Shown: one piece after another, positions 1 to 5,042 of the stretch
How positions within the stretch are numbered: the first letter of the stretch is position 1
Layout of the letters: every line of letters starts with the position of its first letter
From: UBA3210 sp963653535
GTDB taxonomy: Bacteria; Bacillota_I; Bacilli_A; RFN20; CAG-449
DNA length: 51,845 bases
Assembly (NCBI GenBank): GCA_963653535.1
Contig: CAVJWU010000004.1
Coordinates: forward strand, 1 to 51,845
Direction of reading: 5' to 3'
Notes under the pieces: generated by a model
Database searches by the model: none
What the model saw: the letters and a program-made list of their open reading frames with translations, nothing else
Told to the model about the DNA's origin: nothing
Position numbers and translations under genes: made by a program

Positions 1-1
1 T

Positions 2-40
2 AGGATAGAAGAAAGATTGTTACAAACTAATATTAGATAA
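2..40 (+). CDS. 3' end of an unidentified gene (partial)
   Basis: Only one plus-strand frame is open from the window edge. It reads as twelve residues ending ERLLQTNIR and stops at TAA (38-40), directly before a strong terminator hairpin. The position just upstream of a bidirectional terminator fits the tail of a gene convergent with mntP. Twelve codons are too few to identify it, and a chance open frame cannot be excluded. Confidence 0.4.
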   Translation, partial: RIEERLLQTNIR

Positions 41-77
41 AAAGACCTAGATTATTAATTTAATCTAGGCCTTTTAG
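41..77. terminator. bidirectional intrinsic terminator
   Basis: Perfect 9-bp inverted repeat CCTAGATTA / TAATCTAGG (46-54 and 61-69) with a 6-nt loop. It is flanked by an A-run on the left and CCTTTTAG on the right, so it can terminate both the partial plus-strand gene and the minus-strand mntP transcript. Confidence 0.8.
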
Positions 78-117
78 TATGTACTTAAAGTTAATTTATC
101 ATCTTTTTAATTTATGA

Positions 118-783
118 TTAAAAATGAAATAGAGCTTGTAAACCAGAAATTACATCGCTGAAGTTAGTGAAATAAATTTCTAAACCAATCGCAATAAGAA
201 TAATTCCTCCTGCGATAGTTGCTTTATTTGAAAAGATTGTACCAAATTTTTTACCGATGAATACTGCCGCGACACTAATTGCGAATGTAACAACACCGAC
301 AATTGCGAAAGTTAAATAAGCATCTAATGGAGTTCTTTCGCCATAGATTATACCTACGCTTAAAGCGTCAATACTAGTTGCGATCGCTTGAATAAATAAA
401 GTTTTAAGCGTTAATTCTTTTTTAGATTCTTCTTCATTTTGACCTTCTTCTTTGTTATTTTTAGTTTCTTTTCCTTCTTTAACTCCTTCAATAATCATCT
501 TAATACCTAAAAAAGAAAGAATGATTAATGCAATCCAAGGAACTAAGTATGAGAATACTTTAGAGAAATTTTCTCCTAAAAAAGAATTAAAGACTGTGAC
601 AGCAAGATAACCTAATACAGGCATTAATATTTGGAATACTCCAAAGAATGATGCGATTAAGAATATCTTTCTTAATTTCATTTTTGGTTCAGCTAAACCA
701 TTTGCCATTGATACTGCGCAAGCATCCATCGCTAGTCCTGCTCCTAAACCAATCGCAGTAATAATAAATAAAAACACTTCCAT
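118..783 (-). CDS. mntP: MntP-type manganese efflux pump
   Basis: Integral membrane Mn2+ exporter of the MntP (DUF204) family, 221 aa, slightly longer than the usual 180-200. Six hydrophobic segments are visible. The two repeat halves each carry the family's acidic motif: GLAMDACAVSMANGL near the N terminus and ATSIDALSVGIIYG at the centre, with Asp in a membrane segment. The extra length is a charged Lys/Glu-rich loop (about residues 100-125) between the halves. The start is set by an AAGGGGAT ribosome binding site upstream of ATG at 783. The leader carries a yybP-ykoY Mn riboswitch, which independently supports a role in manganese detoxification. It is a single-gene transcript ending at the hairpin at 46-69. 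Confidence 0.93.
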   Translation of the reverse strand: MEVFLFIITAIGLGAGLAMDACAVSMANGLAEPKMKLRKIFLIASFFGVFQILMPVLGYLAVTVFNSFLGENFSKVFSYLVPWIALIILSFLGIKMIIEGVKEGKETKNNKEEGQNEEESKKELTLKTLFIQAIATSIDALSVGIIYGERTPLDAYLTFAIVGVVTFAISVAAVFIGKKFGTIFSNKATIAGGIILIAIGLEIYFTNFSDVISGLQALFHF

Positions 784-810
784 TTGATGATCCCCTTATC
801 TAAATGTTTC

Positions 811-858
811 CAAAAATAAAGACTCATGTAAAAAACAATAAGTCTTTTACATAAGTCT
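811..858 (-). terminator. riboswitch-controlled terminator before mntP
   Basis: On the minus strand AGACU-UAUGUAAAA pairs with its complement across an 11-nt loop (arms at 845-858 and 820-833, one mismatch), followed by UAUUUUU (811-819). The 5' arm overlaps the 3' strand of aptamer helix P1, so ligand-stabilised P1 should prevent termination and switch the efflux gene on at high Mn2+. Confidence 0.8.
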
Positions 859-936
859 CGTTAATTAAGATTGAACCTGAGTTTCCTCAGTATGTAGGCC
901 AATCGCTCGAATGAGCTAACTACTCTCTTATATGGA
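850..936 (-). ncRNA. yybP-ykoY manganese riboswitch aptamer (mntP leader)
   Basis: Read on the minus strand, the leader has the family hallmarks: GAGAGUAG at the 5' arm, GCCUACAUACUG, a short hairpin CUGAGGAAACUCAG, and the closing GAGACUUAU. The P1 helix can be drawn as AUAAG (plus positions 927-931) with CUUAU (851-855). This class binds Mn2+ and commonly precedes mntP. The P1 3' strand is shared with the following terminator, giving a mutually exclusive switch. The assignment rests on motif recognition plus gene context; no covariance search was run. Confidence 0.85.
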
Positions 937-940
937 AAGA

Positions 941-969
941 ATTATAACAATAGTTTTTTATTCTTTCAA
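941..969 (-). promoter_or_regulatory. sigma-A promoter of mntP
   Basis: Minus strand: -35 TTGAAA (964-969), exact 17-nt spacer, -10 TATAAT (941-946). Transcription would start just upstream of the riboswitch aptamer. Confidence 0.85.
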
Positions 970-992
970 TAATTATTTTTTTAAATGTGTTA

Positions 993-998
993 TATAAT
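993..998 (+). promoter_or_regulatory. putative -10 element of the orphan gene at 1024
   Basis: TATAAT lies 26 nt upstream of the ATG and divergent from the mntP promoter. No convincing -35 hexamer is present at 16-18 nt distance, so this is a weak prediction. Confidence 0.4.
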
Positions 999-1023
999 TA
1001 TATTGCTAGTTTTTAGGAGATAT

Positions 1024-1560
1024 ATGTTAAAAGAAATTAGAAAAGAAAATAAATTAATATATTTAGATTCAATCAATATTGAAATAAGTGATTTATCTAT
1101 ATATGAATATGAAGACTTAGTTTATATTGATTCTTTTTCTTGTGATTTATATTACTTTAAAGAAGTTATTAATAATTTAAAAAATAAATATAACGATAAA
1201 CCAATATTTTTTAAAGCACCAGATATTAATTATGTTAATAAAGATAGTGAACAATATAATATTAATCTAAATTATCTTTATTTATTAAAAAATAATGGTT
1301 TTAATGATTCTAATTACTTTTTACTAATAGAAAATAAAGAAATTAAACTATTATCAAATAATAGTATTTTTCCTACATCTTTAGAATTATGTCTTAGAAA
1401 AATATATAAAAATAATGTACTTTTAAAGGCTTCTAATAGCCTTTCTAATATAGTATCAAACAAGCATTTAACCGGTGAAGATATCGATATGCTACATGAA
1501 AATAATGAAAGTCATATGAAAGAAAAATCTTTATGCGATACTCATTGGGATGGTGCCTAA
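1024..1560 (+). CDS. hypothetical protein, orphan
   Basis: 178-aa protein that I do not recognise. The start is ATG 1024 because AGGAGA lies 5 nt upstream; an ATG at 985 in the same frame has no ribosome binding site and overlaps the -10 element. The protein is soluble, has no signal peptide or membrane segment, and is extremely rich in Asn, Ile, Lys and Leu. The N-terminal two thirds look like an alternating alpha/beta fold (KLIYLDSINIEIS, DLVYIDSFSCDLYYF, NYFLLIENKEIKLLS), and the C terminus is charged with a terminal DTHWDGA. Codon use is even more AT-rich than the neighbours and the gene stands alone between mntP and the glucan operon, which suggests an accessory or rapidly evolving gene. 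Its end lies inside the left arm of an inverted repeat. Confidence 0.6.
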   Translation: MLKEIRKENKLIYLDSINIEISDLSIYEYEDLVYIDSFSCDLYYFKEVINNLKNKYNDKPIFFKAPDINYVNKDSEQYNINLNYLYLLKNNGFNDSNYFLLIENKEIKLLSNNSIFPTSLELCLRKIYKNNVLLKASNSLSNIVSNKHLTGEDIDMLHENNESHMKEKSLCDTHWDGA

Positions 1561-1674
1561 ATCACATTTCGAAAAAATCGGCTCTTGTATACAAGATATT
1601 TTAATTTTTATAAAAAAAAGATTGAATTATTTTTAATTTGTGATAATGAATAACCGATTTTTTAGGCGAATGAG
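1541..1674. repeat. long imperfect inverted repeat enclosing a 14-nt palindrome
   Basis: The left arm (1541-1581) contains the blocks CTCATT, GCCTAAA and AAAATCGG separated by 8-11 nt inserts. The right arm (1654-1674) is the uninterrupted complement, CCGATTTTTTAGGCG then AATGAG. The AT-rich interior holds a perfect palindrome TCTTGTATACAAGA at 1583-1596. The left arm overlaps the stop codon of the orphan gene. No T-run follows, so this is not a standard terminator. Function unknown. The rest of the 268-nt gap up to 1828 holds the promoter and cre site of the glucan operon. Confidence 0.6.
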
Positions 1675-1735
1675 ATTTAAATAATAAAAATAATGAACAA
1701 ATTTAAAATTTTTGTTTTATTTAAGGTACAAGCAA

Positions 1736-1750
1736 ATGAAATCGCTTACA
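1736..1750 (+). promoter_or_regulatory. cre site (CcpA/LacI-family operator)
   Basis: ATGAAATCGCTTACA matches the Bacillota cre consensus WTGNAANCGNWNNCW at every defined position. It overlaps the -35 hexamer of the operon promoter, where binding would block RNA polymerase. A weaker look-alike (CG centre, three mismatches) lies at 1790-1804, just past the predicted transcription start. A local MalR-like LacI-family repressor could use the same type of site. Confidence 0.75.
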
Positions 1751-1773
1751 TTTAAATAATTAAATGTTATAAT
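1745..1773 (+). promoter_or_regulatory. promoter of the alpha-glucan operon
   Basis: Extended -10 TGTTATAAT (TATAAT at 1768-1773), 17-nt spacer, -35 CTTACA (1745-1750), embedded in the cre site. Transcription would start near 1780, leaving a leader of about 50 nt before the first gene. Confidence 0.7.
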
Positions 1774-1828
1774 ACTTATTGCAGAAAGAAAAAAAGCGCT
1801 TAGTGCGTAATTTTATGGAGGCGAAATT

Positions 1829-2938
1829 ATGGCAGAAGAAAAAAATCCATCAGTTGAAGATGAAGCTTATGTAAGTCTAAAACATATCGACAAAATTTAT
1901 GATAACAACGTGCAAGCGGTCTTCGATTTCAACTTAGATATCAAGAAACATGAATTCATTGTTTTCGTTGGTCCATCTGGATGTGGTAAATCGACAACAT
2001 TAAGAATGATTGCAGGTCTAGAAGATATCACAAAAGGTGAATTGTACATCGATCATGAATTATGTAACGATAAGACACCTAAGGATAGAGATATCGCGAT
2101 GGTTTTCCAAAGTTATGCATTGTATCCACATATGTCAGTTTATGACAATATGGCATTCGGTTTAAAGATTAAGAGAATGCCAAAATACGAAATTGATAAG
2201 CGTGTACATGAAGCGGCAAGAATATTACAAATTGAAGAATATCTTGATAGAAAGCCAAAAGCATTATCAGGTGGTCAACGTCAAAGAGTTGCTTTAGGTA
2301 GAGCGATTGTTAGAAACGCAAAAGTATTTTTAATGGATGAACCTTTATCTAACCTCGATGCTAAATTAAGAGTTCAAATGAGATCTGAAATCATTAAACT
2401 CCATGAAACATTAAACGCAACAACAATTTATGTTACCCACGACCAAATCGAAGCTATGACAATGGCAAGTAGAATCGTTGTTATGAAATTAGGTAGAGTA
2501 CAACAAATTGGTACACCTATTGAAATCTATAATCATCCTGCAAACTTATTCGTCGCTGGTTTTATCGGTAGCCCTGCAATGAACTTCGTTAGATGTAGCT
2601 TTGATGAAAAAGAAGGTAAAGCACATTTTACAGATGGACATGAAATTGATGTACCTGCTTCTTTATATAAAGGTAAAGGCGTACCAAGTGATGTGATCTT
2701 AGGTATTAGACCAGAAAATATTGTTGAAGCTGATAGCGAAGGTGAATTTGAGATCACTGTTGATGTCGCTGAATTATTAGGTAATGAATACTATATTCAC
2801 TTCAATTTCGGTGGAGCTAGCTTAGTTAGTAAATTCCCTGCAACTAGAATTATCGCTGCAGGTGAAAAATTAAAAGTTAATTTCAAGAAAGAAAAAATAC
2901 ATTTCTTTGATCCTATAACAGAGAAAGCAATTTATTAA
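1829..2938 (+). CDS. maltodextrin-type ABC transporter ATP-binding protein (MalK/MsmK/UgpC family)
   Basis: Cytoplasmic ATPase that energises a sugar importer. In its 369 aa the motifs are complete: Walker A GPSGCGKST (48-56), Q-loop Q94, signature LSGGQ (146-150), Walker B VFLMDE (166-171) with the following D-loop, and switch His204. The C-terminal 130 residues form the TOBE/OB regulatory domain usual for MalK-type proteins. It is first in the operon, preceded by GGAGG and the cre-controlled promoter, and followed by binding protein and permease genes, so it very probably serves the MalF/MalG pair here. MsmK-like ATPases can also serve several importers, so sharing is possible. Confidence 0.92.
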   Translation: MAEEKNPSVEDEAYVSLKHIDKIYDNNVQAVFDFNLDIKKHEFIVFVGPSGCGKSTTLRMIAGLEDITKGELYIDHELCNDKTPKDRDIAMVFQSYALYPHMSVYDNMAFGLKIKRMPKYEIDKRVHEAARILQIEEYLDRKPKALSGGQRQRVALGRAIVRNAKVFLMDEPLSNLDAKLRVQMRSEIIKLHETLNATTIYVTHDQIEAMTMASRIVVMKLGRVQQIGTPIEIYNHPANLFVAGFIGSPAMNFVRCSFDEKEGKAHFTDGHEIDVPASLYKGKGVPSDVILGIRPENIVEADSEGEFEITVDVAELLGNEYYIHFNFGGASLVSKFPATRIIAAGEKLKVNFKKEKIHFFDPITEKAIY

Positions 2939-3011
2939 TAAGTAGGTAGATTAAATAGGTATTTATAGCTGTTCGCTATTTATATAGATTAACTATAATT
3001 AGGAGGTATAT
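2939..3011 (+). other. spacer with small hairpin between ATPase and lipoprotein genes
   Basis: Contains the inverted repeat ATAGC-TGTTC-GCTAT (2965-2979), alternatively AAATAG/CTATTT around it, then AGGAGG before the next ATG. No T-run follows. It may be an mRNA processing or stability element that separates expression of the ATPase from the abundant lipoproteins. Confidence 0.4.
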
Positions 3012-3623
3012 ATGGTTAATAAAATTACAAAATTACTCTTACTACCATTATGTGCTGCAGCAGTCTTAGGCGCAGCTGTTGGTTGTGGAGGCACATCATC
3101 TTCAGAACCTGAATTTGATGTAAATTCTAATCCTACAGTAGAAGGATTCGATATGTGGGTTGTTGGTTCTGCTTGGGCAAGTTGGGAGCCAAAAAATGTT
3201 AATGATTCTTTAAAATTTTCAAAATCAAGTGGTTCAGCAGCATTAACTTATACAGTTACTATTACTAACGCAGCTGATGAAGCATACTGGGGATTTAAAT
3301 TTATTGGACAAAAAAGTTGGAGTCCAAGCCAATACGGTATGGAAGATATTGACTATGAAAATTGTAATGAAGCATTTAAAACTTTAGTAAAAGACTATTA
3401 TGATGTTAAAAATTACACAGAATATAAAGCTAAATGGCATGAAGGAACAAGCAATAGAAGTAATGTTCAATTTGGTGAAAATAAAGATGCTAGTGGCGCA
3501 TTTACACATTTAGGCGCAGGTACATATAAAATTACTTATAACCCTGCAAACTTTGATTCAATTGATGAAAATGACACTACTTATTCACATAAATTTGTAG
3601 TTGAATTTACAAAAGCAGCATAA
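3012..3623 (+). CDS. putative carbohydrate-binding lipoprotein of the glucan operon
   Basis: 203-aa secreted lipoprotein: hydrophobic signal with lipobox A-V-G-C (Cys25), followed by a Gly/Ser-rich linker. The mature part (about 40-203) is one small beta-rich domain with many aromatic residues (MWVVGSAWASWEP, YWGFKFIGQKSW, YKAKWHEG, and a terminal HKFVVEF strand). This resembles the layout of starch-binding outer-surface modules such as SusE/SusF-like or CBM domains, but I cannot assign a family. It sits between the ATPase and the binding protein and has a close AGGAGG. The likely role is holding alpha-glucan at the cell surface or presenting it to the amylase or binding protein. The function is inferred from context; the lipoprotein nature is clear. 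Confidence 0.7.
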   Translation: MVNKITKLLLLPLCAAAVLGAAVGCGGTSSSEPEFDVNSNPTVEGFDMWVVGSAWASWEPKNVNDSLKFSKSSGSAALTYTVTITNAADEAYWGFKFIGQKSWSPSQYGMEDIDYENCNEAFKTLVKDYYDVKNYTEYKAKWHEGTSNRSNVQFGENKDASGAFTHLGAGTYKITYNPANFDSIDENDTTYSHKFVVEFTKAA

Positions 3624-3640
3624 TATAAGGAGAATTAAAT

Positions 3641-4966
3641 ATGAAAAAAGCATTAAGATTAAGCGTATTAGCAGCTAGTTTATTATTATCTGCTGGCGCA
3701 TTAGTTGGTTGTGGTGGAACATCTTCATATACACCTGATACAAATTTCGAAAAAACAGAAATTACTGTTTGGGCAACTGCAGCAGAAGAAGATGTTATTA
3801 ATACAGTTGTTAAAGAATATAATGATAAACAAACAGATGAAAAACAAAAATTTAAAGTTGATTTCAAAGCAGTTGCTGAATCTGATGCAGGTACAACACT
3901 TGCAAAAGACCCACAAGTTAGCGGAGCTCCAGCATTATTCTTATGCGCAGATGACCACATTGCTTCATTAACTGAAAAGAACATTGTTGCAGAAATTAAA
4001 GGTTCACGTAAAGACAATGTTGTAAATAATAACACTACAGTTGCAGTTAATGGTGCAACTAGCGCAGATGGCAAATTATATGGTTATCCTGTAACATCAG
4101 ATAATGGTTATTTCTTATGGTATAACAAAGGTTTTGCTGGTATTGATAATGTTGTTACATCTTTAGAAGGTTTATTAAAATTAGCTAAAGACAATGGTAA
4201 AAAAGTTTTAATGGATGTCGCTAACGGTTGGTATGCAAACTCATTCATTATGTCTCCAGAAGCATGTGGCGTTAATTCATTATATTGGTCAAAGAATGCA
4301 GATGGTAAGAATGTTTATACTACTACATGGGATAATGAAGTAGGTGTTAAAGTTTCTACATATATCGGCGGATTATTAAAACCATATTATGATGATGGTA
4401 CATTAATAACTGGTAGTAATGATGATATTGTTTCTGGCTTCAAAGATGGTAAATTAATTGCAGCAGTTTCAGGTACATGGATGGAAGCTTTAATTAGAGA
4501 TACTGCAGGTTTAGGAACAAATACAGCAGCAACAATTTTACCAAAATATCATATTGATGGTAAGGCATATCAAATGGCATCATTTATTGGTTCAAAGGTC
4601 TATTGTATCAATAAGACTCAATCAGTTGGCGCTCAAAAAACAGCTGCTGCTTTAGCGGAATTATTAACAAGTAAAGATGCTCAATTAACAAGATTTGAAA
4701 AGAGAGCTACATTACCATGTAATAATGAAGCTATTAAAGATGCAAGATATACAGAACATACAACTATTGGCGGCGCAGCATTAACTGCTCAAGCTGAATT
4801 TGGTTGTGTTCAATCAAAGACTGCAGAAGATAGATACTGGGATAAAGGAAAAGCTATTGGACAAGCTTATCTAGATGGCAAGTTAGGAAAAGATTCAAAT
4901 GAAAATCCTCATACTTGGACAACATTCTTAAAAGCTACAATGGACATTTTAAGAAATCCTGAATAA
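3641..4966 (+). CDS. extracellular solute-binding lipoprotein, maltodextrin type (MalE-like)
   Basis: 441-aa family 1 extracellular solute-binding protein, anchored by lipid on Cys24 (lipobox LVGC after a 23-residue signal). Mature features fit the MalE fold: EITVWATAAEEDVINTV at the N-terminal lobe, GYPVTSDNGYFLWYNK around the hinge, and KLIAAVSGTWM followed by a C-terminal helical lobe. It would capture maltodextrins released by the two GH13 enzymes downstream and deliver them to MalF/MalG. Ribosome binding site AAGGAGA. A large stem-loop directly after the gene (4985-5014) probably limits read-through or protects the mRNA, which would let this protein be made in excess over the permeases. 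Substrate is inferred from the operon. Confidence 0.9.
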   Translation: MKKALRLSVLAASLLLSAGALVGCGGTSSYTPDTNFEKTEITVWATAAEEDVINTVVKEYNDKQTDEKQKFKVDFKAVAESDAGTTLAKDPQVSGAPALFLCADDHIASLTEKNIVAEIKGSRKDNVVNNNTTVAVNGATSADGKLYGYPVTSDNGYFLWYNKGFAGIDNVVTSLEGLLKLAKDNGKKVLMDVANGWYANSFIMSPEACGVNSLYWSKNADGKNVYTTTWDNEVGVKVSTYIGGLLKPYYDDGTLITGSNDDIVSGFKDGKLIAAVSGTWMEALIRDTAGLGTNTAATILPKYHIDGKAYQMASFIGSKVYCINKTQSVGAQKTAAALAELLTSKDAQLTRFEKRATLPCNNEAIKDARYTEHTTIGGAALTAQAEFGCVQSKTAEDRYWDKGKAIGQAYLDGKLGKDSNENPHTWTTFLKATMDILRNPE

Positions 4967-4984
4967 TAAAAAAATCTAAAACTT

Positions 4985-5014
4985 ATTAGGAGGGAGGATA
5001 ACCTCCTTCCTAAT
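4985..5014 (+). terminator. strong stem-loop between malE-like and malF-like genes
   Basis: 13-bp stem with a single G-U pair, ATTAGGAGGGAGG (4985-4997), loop ATAA, CCTCCTTCCTAAT (5002-5014), followed by TTCTTATTTATATT. It is stronger than most terminators here but its T-tract is interrupted, so partial termination or 3'-end stabilisation of the malE-like message is the likely role. Confidence 0.7.
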
Positions 5015-5042
5015 TTCTTATTTATATTAAGGAGATATTCAT

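Noticed and set aside
985..1023. Upstream ATG 985 as start of the orphan gene
   Set aside because: It overlaps the TATAAT at 993-998 and has no Shine-Dalgarno; ATG 1024 has AGGAGA at proper distance.
2994..2999. TATAAT just before the lipoprotein gene at 3012 as a separate promoter
   Set aside because: It would start transcription at about 3006, removing the AGGAGG site, and there is no -35; more likely chance in A/T-rich DNA.
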